In this document: positions 1-7,763 of the stretch, piece by piece | How the letters are laid out: every line of letters begins with the position of its first letter | Numbering within the stretch: position 1 is the stretch's first letter | Assembly (NCBI GenBank): GCA_945227095.1 | Contig: CALYOC010000011.1 | Location: 1 to 11,078 of the forward strand | Source: an uncultured Clostridia bacterium | Lineage (GTDB): Bacteria; Bacillota; Clostridia; Oscillospirales; Acutalibacteraceae | Direction of reading: 5' to 3' | DNA length: 11,078 nucleotides | Translations under genes and position numbers: made by a program | Notes under the pieces: generated by a model | The model's database searches: none | The model's input: only the letters and a program-made list of their open reading frames with translations | Told to the model about the DNA's origin: nothing

Positions 1-943
1 TTACAAGACTGTCCCTGTCGATAAAGGGGAGTGCGGCTGTCATATACTCAAACTCGCTGCCCTTCAAAATACCGAGTGTTTCGTAAGCCTTGCCATATTC
101 AGCCATAGCCGAATCTACAAGCTCCGTCGCCATAACAAAATATTCGTCCTCACACTTAACCAAGGAATACTCAAATCTCGGTCCGAGACATATTGCAAGG
201 TTTGCAGGCAGAGTCCAGGTGGTAGTTGTCCAAATTACGAAGTATGTCTTTGACAAGTCGGCGCCCAATGCGCTGAGCTTGCCCTTATCGTCCTTAACTT
301 GAAATTTGACATAGATTGAATAGCAGGGATCGTCCGAATACTCAACCTCTGCCTCAGCCAATGCGGTATTGCAATCCGAGCACCAATATACAGGCTTCAT
401 ACCTTTATATATATAGCCCTTTTCCGCCATTTCGGCAAAAACCTCAATCTGCTTCTTTTCAAAACCGGGCGTCAAAGTGATATAAGGGTTATCCCACTCA
501 CCTATTCCGCCAAGTCTCTTGAACTGATTTCTCTGGTCATCCAGAGCTCTCATAACGAAATCACGGCAGGTTTCACGAAGCTTCAAGTCATCAATTTGAG
601 AATTTGACGAAATGCCCGCCTCTTTGCGCGCCTTGAGCTCGGTGGGAAGTCCGTGTGTGTCCCAGCCGGGAACATAGGGCGCTTTAAATCCCGACATATT
701 CTTATACCTGACTATGAAATCCTTAAGACATTTGTTCAAAGCCGTTCCGAGATGTATATTTCCGTTTGCATAAGGCGGTCCGTCGTGAAGAACGAACAAC
801 GGTTTACCCTCGTTGCGCTTCATAAGCTGAGCGTATATATCGTTGTCATACCACCTTTTCAGAAGTTCCGGCTCTCTTTTGGGCAGTCCCGCCCTCATAG
901 GAAAGTCTGTCTTTGGTAAATTTAAGGTTTCATTGTAATCCAT
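1..943 (-). CDS. ileS: Isoleucine--tRNA ligase, N-terminal part (cut by window edge)
   Basis: Class I aminoacyl-tRNA synthetase that charges tRNA-Ile with isoleucine in the cytoplasm. Only the first 314 codons are present; the gene runs off the left edge. Visible marks: the nucleotide-binding signature at residues 56-67 (PPYANGNIHLGT, the HIGH-motif region), GWDTHGLP at 93-100, WCSDCNTALAEAEVEY at 187-202 leading into the CP1 editing domain, and the Thr-rich editing motif WTTTTWTLPAN at 238-248. The KMSKS loop and C-terminal zinc region lie outside the window. The ATG at 943 is chosen because a TAA directly precedes it in frame and GGAGAGG (955-961) lies 11 nt upstream, a slightly long spacing. 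The fourth HIGH residue is Thr instead of His. The gene follows divIVA, as in B. subtilis, but a strong hairpin separates them and no room remains for a T-box leader. Identity is very secure. Confidence 0.97.
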   Translation of the reverse strand, partial: MDYNETLNLPKTDFPMRAGLPKREPELLKRWYDNDIYAQLMKRNEGKPLFVLHDGPPYANGNIHLGTALNKCLKDFIVRYKNMSGFKAPYVPGWDTHGLPTELKARKEAGISSNSQIDDLKLRETCRDFVMRALDDQRNQFKRLGGIGEWDNPYITLTPGFEKKQIEVFAEMAEKGYIYKGMKPVYWCSDCNTALAEAEVEYSDDPCYSIYVKFQVKDDKGKLSALGADLSKTYFVIWTTTTWTLPANLAICLGPRFEYSLVKCEDEYFVMATELVDSAMAEYGKAYETLGILKGSEFEYMTAALPFIDRDSLV

Positions 944-988
944 TTATTTAAAGTCCTCTCCAAAAAAATTTATCTGCTTAATAAACCG

Positions 989-1021
989 CTAAAAGAGAAC
1001 GGGCGTCCCGTTCTCTTTTAG
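989..1021 (-). terminator. Rho-independent terminator after divIVA
   Basis: A perfect 15-bp inverted repeat (989-1003 against 1007-1021) with a 3-nt loop starts 5 nt after the divIVA stop codon. Read on the minus strand, the GC-rich stem core is flanked by AAAA on one side and UUUU on the other, so the U-run is partly built into the stem base. It probably ends the long upstream operon. Since only 45 nt separate it from the ileS start and no promoter is evident there, it could instead act as a partial terminator that lowers ileS transcription. Confidence 0.88.
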
Positions 1022-1026
1022 TATAA

Positions 1027-2205
1027 TTATTTCTTTTTCTTAAAAAATCTGCTGAATCCGCTTGAGTCTTCGTCATCATCATCGGAGAACATACTGTATT
1101 CATCGGATTCATCGCTGTCCATTTCGTCTAAGTCGTCAAGCTCGTCTTCCTCGTCATCGTCAGAGAAGAATGCGGCAAATGCCTCCTCAAAGGACTGTGT
1201 TCTCTCGGGGTGCTCGACTTCACTCACCTCTGCCTTTGCCGGGTCGGAGTAAACCTCGTCGGAAAGCTCGATTTCCTCCTGCTCCTGCTCGCTTTCATAG
1301 TGCTCACTTGAAAGTTCGACCTCTACTGTTGTTGTCTTATATGACTTATAAACGCTCTGCGGCTCGGAGTCCTCTTCCTGCTGATGTGTTTCGTCTTCCT
1401 CTTCCTCTGCCGGCGCGTCAGGCTCAACTTCAACTTCTTCCTCTGCCTCGTCATCGGCATCGGATTCCTCCTGCTCGGTATCCGCCTCAACCGCTTCCTC
1501 CTCGGACTCGGGCTCGGATTGCTCGACCTGCTCGGCGTCTTCGGTCTGCTCAGGCTCGCTCGTTGTCTGCTGAATTTCCTCCTGCGCCGGAGCTTCCTCG
1601 GCTACTTCCTGCTCAACTTCGGCAGTTACGAGTTCGGGGATTTCATTGATAAGAGCAAGATGTGTATTGTAAAGCGCGATAAGTTCTTTCTTGAACTTTG
1701 TCGCTTCCTTTTTCATCGCTTCGAGGGCAACCTCTTCAATTTTCTTATTTCTCTGATACTCAGCCTTTGCCTTTTGCGCTTCCTTCTCCGCCTGCTCAAC
1801 CAATTCCGTGGCTTTTGCATTGGCGTTCTCAACGATTGATTTAGCCTGCGCCTGTGCCGCCTTGACTAATTCGTCCGTTTGAACTGCGGCATCGTCAAGC
1901 TGCTCCTTCGCCTTTTGCTCGGCTTGGCTTGTCAACTCGTCCGCCTTTGCCTGCGCCTCCTTGGTGAGCTGGTCGGCGGCTCTCTGCGCCGCCATAAGCG
2001 CACTGCCGATGCTGTTCTCATCTTTTCTGTATTCTTCAACCTTGTTTGCCAATACTTCTAATTTTTTGATGAGCTCGGCATTCTCGCGGAAGGTACGGTC
2101 ATATGATTCATAGACCTCCTCTAAAAATGCGTCAACTTCGTCCGCCTTATACATACCCTTGCTGTATGTAAATTCGTTATCTCTGATTTGATTAGGTAAT
2201 AACAT
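1027..2205 (-). CDS. divIVA: DivIVA-family polar/septal coiled-coil protein with long acidic tail
   Basis: Cytoplasmic scaffold expected to bind curved membrane at septa and poles and recruit division or cell-wall partners. Residues 1-60 match the DivIVA N-terminal domain, including EFTYSKGMYKADEVDAFLEEV at 11-31. Residues about 35-190 are an Ala/Glu/Lys-rich coiled coil with repeated AQAKADEL-like units. Residues about 191-380 form a low-complexity, strongly acidic and probably disordered tail. The last 12 residues switch to basic and aromatic (SSGFSRFFKKKK). At 392 aa it is more than twice the length of B. subtilis DivIVA. The Phe-Arg pair used by the B. subtilis protein for membrane contact aligns with Lys-Gly here (16-17). 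The ATG at 2205 has GGGAGAG 7 nt upstream. It lies 83 nt after sepF and before ileS, the usual division-cluster order; ylmG and ylmH are missing between sepF and divIVA. Confidence 0.93.
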   Translation of the reverse strand: MLLPNQIRDNEFTYSKGMYKADEVDAFLEEVYESYDRTFRENAELIKKLEVLANKVEEYRKDENSIGSALMAAQRAADQLTKEAQAKADELTSQAEQKAKEQLDDAAVQTDELVKAAQAQAKSIVENANAKATELVEQAEKEAQKAKAEYQRNKKIEEVALEAMKKEATKFKKELIALYNTHLALINEIPELVTAEVEQEVAEEAPAQEEIQQTTSEPEQTEDAEQVEQSEPESEEEAVEADTEQEESDADDEAEEEVEVEPDAPAEEEEDETHQQEEDSEPQSVYKSYKTTTVEVELSSEHYESEQEQEEIELSDEVYSDPAKAEVSEVEHPERTQSFEEAFAAFFSDDDEEDELDDLDEMDSDESDEYSMFSDDDDEDSSGFSRFFKKKK

Positions 2206-2241
2206 TGTTCTTCTCTCCCAAATATAATATTAAAATTAACT

Positions 2242-2269
2242 AAAGGCTGCGCAGCACCGCCGCGGCTTT
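2242..2269 (-). other. Imperfect GC-rich hairpin in the sepF-divIVA gap
   Basis: Between the sepF stop and the divIVA ribosome site, AAAGC.GCG-type segments at 2261-2269 pair imperfectly (one bulge, one mismatch) with 2242-2251. On the minus strand the stem is preceded by AAAA and followed by a T-rich stretch. A perfect 10-nt palindrome (2246-2255) lies inside it. It could be a weak attenuator that sets the sepF to divIVA ratio, or an mRNA processing site. The pairing was judged by eye only. Confidence 0.3.
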
Positions 2270-2288
2270 TCCCGGCAAGCTTGAGCTG

Positions 2289-2846
2289 TTAGAAAAATAC
2301 GCCGTTGTTCTCAAGTTCGTCAATTAAATCCCCGACTATGTTTACATTGTGAGGAATGATTATAAAGGTGCTCGCGGCAACTCGCTTCATAACTCCGCCG
2401 TTGGCATAGGCTACGCCCTGCAAAAAGTCAACTATCCTACGCGCGATTTCCCTTTGGGTTGACTCTAAATTGAGCACTACGGTCTGCTTGCTGTTAAGGT
2501 GGTCGGCAATGCCGGGCGCTTCATCTAAACTTTCGGGTTTTACCAATACAACCTGAAGTTGAGTTGTTGTATGTATATTTACCACCTTGTTCTGATCCTG
2601 AGCAGACTGTGCACTTCTGCCGGAGCGCTCGTAGGAATGATGTGACTCACCGCCGTAGCTCGAAGCAAAGGAGCTGTAATCATTCGCACTATCCACCGAA
2701 TGGGATTTGCGCTTGGACTTCTTCTCCCTTACGGGCTCCTCGTAATCATACTCTCCCTCGTCATATTCTTCATAACCCTGGGTATCGTCATAATACTCAT
2801 CATCGGGAACATTTACGATGTCCTTAATTTTGTCAATAAAACTCAT
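2289..2846 (-). CDS. sepF: Cell division protein SepF
   Basis: Membrane-tethering protein that binds the FtsZ C-terminal tail and supports Z-ring and septum formation in Firmicutes and Actinobacteria. The 185-aa product has the family layout: a short N-terminal membrane-binding helix (MSFIDKIKDIVN, 1-12), an acidic then basic, Ser/Tyr-rich linker (about 13-85), and the globular SepF domain (about 88-178) with the conserved FLQGVAYANGGVMKRVAASTF (141-161) and a PHNVNI segment. Linker length and composition are unremarkable for the family. The ATG at 2846 has a strong GGAGG (2853-2857) at 6 nt. It follows the yggS-type gene by 63 nt and precedes divIVA, matching the ylmE-ylmF(sepF)...divIVA order of B. 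subtilis, which strongly supports the call. Confidence 0.95.
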   Translation of the reverse strand: MSFIDKIKDIVNVPDDEYYDDTQGYEEYDEGEYDYEEPVREKKSKRKSHSVDSANDYSSFASSYGGESHHSYERSGRSAQSAQDQNKVVNIHTTTQLQVVLVKPESLDEAPGIADHLNSKQTVVLNLESTQREIARRIVDFLQGVAYANGGVMKRVAASTFIIIPHNVNIVGDLIDELENNGVFF

Positions 2847-2909
2847 TTGCGGCCTCCGTTATTTTTAGTTTATTTAAAAATAATTGCGTACTGTTGAATA
2901 TCCTTTGAA

Positions 2910-3635
2910 TTATCTGTAAATTCTGTTTCCGAACATCTTCGAGCCGACTCGGACAAGATTTGCTCCTTCAAGTATGGCTTCGACATAATCTCCGGACATA
3001 CCCATAGATAATATATTTATATTATTAAATATTTTAGAGCTAATGTCAACATATAGTTTATACATTTTAGCAAAATTCTTCCTCGTCAGCGCAATATCAT
3101 CACAAATCGGCGGTATTGACATAAGTCCTCTGACGCGAACGGCTTCAAGCTCGCTTATCTCATACATAGCCTGTTCGACCTCCTCAAAAGAAAAGCCGAA
3201 CTTTGACTCCTCATTTCCAACATTTACCTCTAAAAGCACATCTGTAACAATTCCCTTTGCCGCGCTTCGCTTTGAAATCTCCTGCGCGAGAGAAACGGAG
3301 TCCACCGACTCAATCATATCGACCTCTCCGACAATGGAGCGCACCTTATTCTTCTGCAAATGCCCTATCAAATGCTTCTCCACTCCGTCAAGATTCAGTT
3401 CGTCCCTTTTTCCCAAAAACTCCTGAACACGATTTTCGCCCATAAGATTTATACCACATTCAAACGCGGCGTTTATAAAAACCGGCTCAACGGTCTTTGT
3501 CACCGCCATAAGGCGGACATCCTCAGGCTTCCTGCCGCTTTTAATCGCCGCCTCGGCAACCTCCTCGGATATTCTCTTACAGTTGTCCTTGACAAGCTCT
3601 ATTCGCTGTTTGTCACTTAATAATCTTTCCATCAT
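2910..3635 (-). CDS. YggS/YlmE-family PLP homeostasis protein
   Basis: Cytoplasmic PLP-binding protein of the YggS/PROSC/YlmE family (alanine-racemase-like barrel), involved in pyridoxal phosphate balance and, through it, amino-acid metabolism; no enzymatic reaction is established. In the 241-aa product, the PLP lysine is K47 in RLMAVTKTVE; GENRVQE (66-72), HLIGHLQKNK (88-97), VNVGNEESKFGF (138-149), the phosphate-binding SMGMSGDY (210-217) and NLVRVGSKMFG (226-236) are all present. The start codon at 3635 lies inside the preceding gene, a 23-nt overlap that suggests translational coupling; AGGGA (3641-3645) precedes it by 5 nt. A second ATG directly follows (3632), so the start could be one codon later. 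Its place before sepF matches ylmE in B. subtilis. Confidence 0.94.
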   Translation of the reverse strand: MMERLLSDKQRIELVKDNCKRISEEVAEAAIKSGRKPEDVRLMAVTKTVEPVFINAAFECGINLMGENRVQEFLGKRDELNLDGVEKHLIGHLQKNKVRSIVGEVDMIESVDSVSLAQEISKRSAAKGIVTDVLLEVNVGNEESKFGFSFEEVEQAMYEISELEAVRVRGLMSIPPICDDIALTRKNFAKMYKLYVDISSKIFNNINILSMGMSGDYVEAILEGANLVRVGSKMFGNRIYR

Positions 3636-4869
3636 ACAAGTCCCTGCCTTTTACCACTATATTGTCATAAAGCCTTACATATCCGCTTTTTGTCGATTTT
3701 GCGGATGCGATTACATAATCGCGCCCCTCATAGATAACCTCGACCTTTTTCTTCTTTATCTCCTGCGCGGACAGGGTGTAAATGCATTTTACTATACACT
3801 CATTTCCGTCGGAATCCTTCTCAATCGAAGTTGAGCGGATAGCGGAATTCGGCACCTTGATTCCCTCGTAGGAATTAAAGCGGATTTCCACCTCGACCTT
3901 TCTGAGTTTGCAGACTTCGTCGTTTATATCATCACAAGAGAGAATTACCACCGACTTGCCGCTTGAAGCGGCGTCGGGGTTTATGGATTCAACCCTCATT
4001 TTGAGCTCTCCGAGTGCCGTGTTTTCAATCACCGCGCTGACTGTGTCGGACTCGCTCAAAGCGGAAATTTTCGAGTTGTCGGCAATGCACGCGACATACC
4101 ACTTAAAGCCGCTGATTATCTTGCCCACGGCTTGTGCGTTTTGCTTGCTCATATCCGCTTGAAGCATACTTTGCACATTGGACACGGATAATCCCGAAAT
4201 GCTCTGCGGGTCCACTATATCCTCTAATCCGTCCGAAAAGCCGACATAGTACCCGGCGGCGTCCGCCTTAATACTTGAATATCCGCTGATACTGTTTTTC
4301 AATGACTGCCGCTTGCCGTACAAGTCCGCAAGCGCAGATTTTGCGTCCACATTTTCACCCGTGAGTATCTGGCGGTTTGTTATATTCTGCGTGAGCTTCT
4401 CCGATTTGTCCGACATATTCTCTATCCAGCCGCCCTGTACTCCCTCCACATAGTCATACACGCTCGCGGATATTTCCGAGTCCACAAGAGAGAGCTCTCT
4501 CGCATTTGACGAGCCGCTGATGAGTAAATTTTCATAATAGTCTATCCTGTCATTCAGTTTGGCAAGTGAAAGATAGTTATCCGCCTGCTCCTCGCTCGAA
4601 AAAACATTGGCAATTACGGAATTTTTCGCCACGCGCTCTCCGTCGGAAACGGCTGATACCGTTGTACCGGCGGCGTTTGACAAAATTACATCCTCGTCCC
4701 TGATAACTACGCCCTTTGTGTTAACGCTGTCATAAACGCTCGTCTGAACCGCCATTATTGTTTCAACAGGCTTATAGAACGCCTGAAAACACTGATAAAT
4801 CAAAAAGACTGCAAGCAACGCACCGACGGCAATATAGATATATTTGATTTTTACTCCCTTTGATTTCAT
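3613..4869 (-). CDS. HlyD-like membrane-anchored adaptor protein of unknown partner
   Basis: Resembles the HlyD/membrane-fusion adaptor superfamily, with no specific function recognisable. The 418-aa product has a short basic N-terminus, one transmembrane helix (about 9-29, YIYIAVGALLAVFLIYQCF) and a large exported region. Residues about 53-90 (GVVIRDEDVILSNAAGTTVSAVSDG...) look like the first half of a lipoyl/beta-barrel hybrid motif. Residues about 95-195 are probably helical hairpin, and 200-212 (IKADAAGYYVGF) the second lipoyl half. Residues 330-410 with VPNSAIR (339-345) and a VVKGRDLYDG end resemble the beta-barrel and membrane-proximal part. No ABC transporter, MFS pump or outer-membrane channel gene is nearby. 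The ATG at 4869 has AGGAG 5 nt upstream; the gene follows miaA by 15 nt and overlaps the yggS-type gene by 23 nt. Its place beside yggS-sepF-divIVA suggests a link to the envelope or division, which is inference. Confidence 0.75.
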   Translation of the reverse strand: MKSKGVKIKYIYIAVGALLAVFLIYQCFQAFYKPVETIMAVQTSVYDSVNTKGVVIRDEDVILSNAAGTTVSAVSDGERVAKNSVIANVFSSEEQADNYLSLAKLNDRIDYYENLLISGSSNARELSLVDSEISASVYDYVEGVQGGWIENMSDKSEKLTQNITNRQILTGENVDAKSALADLYGKRQSLKNSISGYSSIKADAAGYYVGFSDGLEDIVDPQSISGLSVSNVQSMLQADMSKQNAQAVGKIISGFKWYVACIADNSKISALSESDTVSAVIENTALGELKMRVESINPDAASSGKSVVILSCDDINDEVCKLRKVEVEIRFNSYEGIKVPNSAIRSTSIEKDSDGNECIVKCIYTLSAQEIKKKKVEVIYEGRDYVIASAKSTKSGYVRLYDNIVVKGRDLYDGKIIK

Positions 4870-4884
4870 ACCTTCTCCTGAAAT

Positions 4885-5817
4885 TTAAAACGAAAACTTC
4901 TCCTTTATAATTTCCTGCGCCTGCACCGTCAGCGGCACCTGCGCGTCGGCATAAATCCAATTTACACTCTCATTTCTCCTAAACCAGGTCAACTGCCGCT
5001 TGGCGAATCGCCTTGTCGCTCTTTTGAGATTGTCAACCGCCTGTTCAATACTCATACTGCCCTCAAAATACGGTTTTAGCTCCTTATATCCTATTGCGGA
5101 GGAGGCGGTTTTAAAACCGCTTTGCTCAAAATACCACTTCGCTTCCTCAACGAGTCCGTTTTCAAGCATTACATCTACTCTGCGGTCAATTCTGTCATAC
5201 AGCTTTTGCCGGTCTTTAAAATTTATTCCGATATACAGGCTCTCATACGGATTCGGACGCAGGCGCGACAAACGGTTTTGCTCTGTAATAGTAATCCCGC
5301 TTAACTTATAGCACTCCATAGCCCTTATTATCCTGCCGAGATTGTTTGGATGAAGCCGTTTTGCACTCTCCGGGTCATACTCGGCAAGCTCGTCCAAAAG
5401 GCTCTGCGCGCCATACTTCTCCGCTCTGCGGCGAAGTTCCTGCCTGTACGCGTGGTCCTCGCCCGTTTCGGTGAACTGAATATTATCCAAAAGGCTGTCC
5501 ACAAAAAGTCCTGTGCCTCCGCACACAATCGGCAATTTACCCCTGTCGTGAATATCCTTGACAGTCTCCGACGCGAGCTTAACATACTTCGAGACATTAT
5601 AACTCTCTGTGGGTTCGACAAAGTCCACGATATGATGCGGCACTCCGCGCATTTCAGCCTCGGTGGGCTTCGCCGTGGCAATATTGAGATATTTATAAAT
5701 CTGCATACTGTCGGCGCATACGACCTCTCCGCCGTACTTCAAAGCCAATTCCACCGCCAAGTCGGTCTTTCCCGACGCGGTGGGTCCGACAATGGCTATA
5801 ACTCTGATTTTTTCCAT
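4885..5817 (-). CDS. miaA: tRNA dimethylallyltransferase MiaA
   Basis: Transfers a dimethylallyl group from DMAPP to N6 of A37 in tRNAs reading UNN codons, giving i6A37, the substrate of MiaB. The P-loop GPTASGKT is at residues 11-18, ADSMQIYKYLNIATAKPT at 35-52, VPHHIVDFV at 59-67, GGTGLFVDSL at 100-109, and the tRNA/catalytic KRATRRFAKRQLTWFRRN signature lies near 265-282. The length of 310 aa is normal. I place the start at the ATG (5815-5817), which shares one base with the mutL stop (TGATG) and has AGGG 7 nt upstream; a GTG one codon earlier (5820) is in frame but less well spaced. The coupling to mutL suggests co-translation. hfq, a common downstream neighbour of miaA, is replaced by the HlyD-like gene. 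Confidence 0.96.
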   Translation of the reverse strand: MEKIRVIAIVGPTASGKTDLAVELALKYGGEVVCADSMQIYKYLNIATAKPTEAEMRGVPHHIVDFVEPTESYNVSKYVKLASETVKDIHDRGKLPIVCGGTGLFVDSLLDNIQFTETGEDHAYRQELRRRAEKYGAQSLLDELAEYDPESAKRLHPNNLGRIIRAMECYKLSGITITEQNRLSRLRPNPYESLYIGINFKDRQKLYDRIDRRVDVMLENGLVEEAKWYFEQSGFKTASSAIGYKELKPYFEGSMSIEQAVDNLKRATRRFAKRQLTWFRRNESVNWIYADAQVPLTVQAQEIIKEKFSF

Positions 5818-7763
5818 CACTGCACCCTGCCGAACTGCTTTTCAAATTCATACTTTGTCATACTTATCATAACCGGTCTGCCGTGCGGACAATAGCGAAT
5901 CTCCGGCATAGACAACAGCTTCGTGACAAAATCCTCCATTTCAGCGGGTGACGAGCTCTTGCCCGCCTTGATTGCTTCGCGGCACGCTATATTGTGATAC
6001 AGCCAATCTACAAACTCGCTGTTTAAATCATTCCTGTTCTCCGCCAAATACTTCGCCGTCTCCTCAACGACGGCGGAAATTGAACCGCTGTCCACAATGA
6101 CAGGATAACCGAGCACTCTCACGCTTCCGGCTCCAAAGTCCTCGACGATAAAGCCCATTTCCTCCAGGCGTTCGGTGTTGTCGGTAATCGCCTGATAATA
6201 CTCCTTGTTCAAAGTCACGCAAACAGGGTTGAGAAGCATTTGCGCCTGTGAATGCTCCTCGCGCTTCAATCGTTCAAAAATCATACGCTCGTGGGCCGCG
6301 TGCTTGTCAATAAAAAGCACCTCGTCTCCCCTTTGAGCGATAATATATGTCTTAAAAATTTCACCCACTACGCGCACGGAATCCTCTTGCTTTTGAGCGG
6401 TAAACTTCACCGACGCATCTTCGCTGACAGGTAAGGCTTCCTCTGCCTCGCACTCGGCGACAGGCACTTTCTCCTCAATAAGCGCGGTGCCTACGGAAGG
6501 CATTTCCGGCCGTGACACTTCCGGTGCGTTCTCGGCGGCATTTGCCCCGCCAAACAAAAGCTCGGAATTATCCTCACCGTCATAAGAAAATTTCTCGCTC
6601 GCCGCTACCGACGGGGAACGCTCCGACTTATACTCAAAAGCGCTTTTTCTCTGCCAAAAATCCTCTTTGTTTTTCGCTCTCGTTGCGGTTGAAAAAATAA
6701 TTTGCGCCGCCTCCTGCTCCTTAAAAAACGCCTGCGGATTCGGCTTTGTATTAAACTTCAAGGTGTTGGTGCCGTCCTTTTCCGAAAGCGCGTTTTTAGC
6801 CGCGTAATACACCGCGTCATACACACTCTTATCATTTTGAAAGCGCACCTCGGTCTTTGCCGGGTGGACATTTACATCTACAAAACGCGAATCTACATCA
6901 ATGTGCAAAACACACGCCGGCACCTTTCCGACCATAACGGAATTTTTATACGCTTCGTCGAGCGCCGCCATAGCGGTCACCGACTTCACCTGCCTGCCGC
7001 TGACAAAGAAGTGCTGCATACTTCTGTTCGGCTTACAGGCGGTGGGCTTTGAGATAAAACCCCAAACGCGTATATTCGACAGTTCATAATCCAATTCAAT
7101 CAGCGAATCGAAAAACTCCTTGCCGAAAATGCTGAAAACGGCATTTTTAAGATTTCCGTCGCCCGATGTGGACAATACATTCTTACCCTCGCGGATAAAG
7201 TTTACCGCCACCTCGGGGTGTGAGAGAGCAATATTATCTACAATCGAAGCAATCTTATTCGCTTCGCTGACATCTTTTTTCAAAAACTTCATTCTCGCAG
7301 GGGTGTTGTAAAATAAATCCCGCACAATCATTGTCGTGCCCTGCGGACACCCTGCGTCGTTTACACCGAGCACCTTTCCGCCGGAGATGACATACGATGT
7401 TCCCACGGCTTCGTCCTCCGCTCTTGTCAAAACCTCCATATGCGATACGGCGCATATTGAAGCGAGCGCCTCTCCTCTAAAGCCGAGAGTTGCTATTGAC
7501 TCCAAATCGTCCTCACTTTTAATCTTACTCGTGGCGTGACTGACAAAGGCCAGCGGCAAGTCCTCCTTGCCTATTCCGCTGCCGTTGTCCGTTATGCGTA
7601 TGTAGCTCTTGCCGCCGTTTTTTATCTCGACGGTGATTTTTGAAGCGCCGGCGTCAATGCTGTTTTCCATAAGCTCCTTTACCACATTGGCAGGTCTTTC
7701 CACGACCTCGCCGGCGGCAATAAGATTTGCCATATGCTTTGACATAACCGCTATTTTTTTCAC
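5817..7763 (-). CDS. mutL: DNA mismatch repair endonuclease MutL
   Basis: Mismatch repair ATPase that couples MutS recognition to strand nicking. Its 648 residues show the N-terminal GHKL ATPase: ELMENSIDAG (30-39, catalytic E33), DNGSGIG (59-65), GFRGEAL (94-100), NTPARMKFL (153-161) and HPAKTEVRF (300-308). A low-complexity linker spans about 335-460. The C-terminal endonuclease domain has DKHAAHERMIFE (486-497) in place of the usual DQHA(X)2E(X)4E, ACREAIKAG (593-601) and CPHGRP (625-630). A QMLLNP segment (508-513) fits a beta-clamp binding motif. Presence of these metal-binding residues implies an active nicking MutL as in bacteria lacking MutH. The start is a GTG at 7763, with AGAAGG (7771-7776) 7 nt upstream, and aligns with the family N-terminus; an overlapping AUGUGA covers it. 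It follows mutS by 24 nt and overlaps miaA. Confidence 0.97.
   Translation of the reverse strand: MKKIAVMSKHMANLIAAGEVVERPANVVKELMENSIDAGASKITVEIKNGGKSYIRITDNGSGIGKEDLPLAFVSHATSKIKSEDDLESIATLGFRGEALASICAVSHMEVLTRAEDEAVGTSYVISGGKVLGVNDAGCPQGTTMIVRDLFYNTPARMKFLKKDVSEANKIASIVDNIALSHPEVAVNFIREGKNVLSTSGDGNLKNAVFSIFGKEFFDSLIELDYELSNIRVWGFISKPTACKPNRSMQHFFVSGRQVKSVTAMAALDEAYKNSVMVGKVPACVLHIDVDSRFVDVNVHPAKTEVRFQNDKSVYDAVYYAAKNALSEKDGTNTLKFNTKPNPQAFFKEQEAAQIIFSTATRAKNKEDFWQRKSAFEYKSERSPSVAASEKFSYDGEDNSELLFGGANAAENAPEVSRPEMPSVGTALIEEKVPVAECEAEEALPVSEDASVKFTAQKQEDSVRVVGEIFKTYIIAQRGDEVLFIDKHAAHERMIFERLKREEHSQAQMLLNPVCVTLNKEYYQAITDNTERLEEMGFIVEDFGAGSVRVLGYPVIVDSGSISAVVEETAKYLAENRNDLNSEFVDWLYHNIACREAIKAGKSSSPAEMEDFVTKLLSMPEIRYCPHGRPVMISMTKYEFEKQFGRVQ

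Noticed and set aside
944..1026. T-box riboswitch upstream of ileS
   Set aside because: The 83-nt gap is mostly the terminator hairpin; there is no space for stem I, specifier loop or the conserved T-box sequence.
1062..1649. 195-codon plus-strand open frame rich in Arg, Pro and His
   Set aside because: It is the complement of the Glu/Asp-rich divIVA tail; the repeated GAG/GAA codons create the long frame.
4772..4960. Short minus-strand frame across the miaA-HlyD-like junction
   Set aside because: It overlaps two well supported genes in another frame and has no family features.
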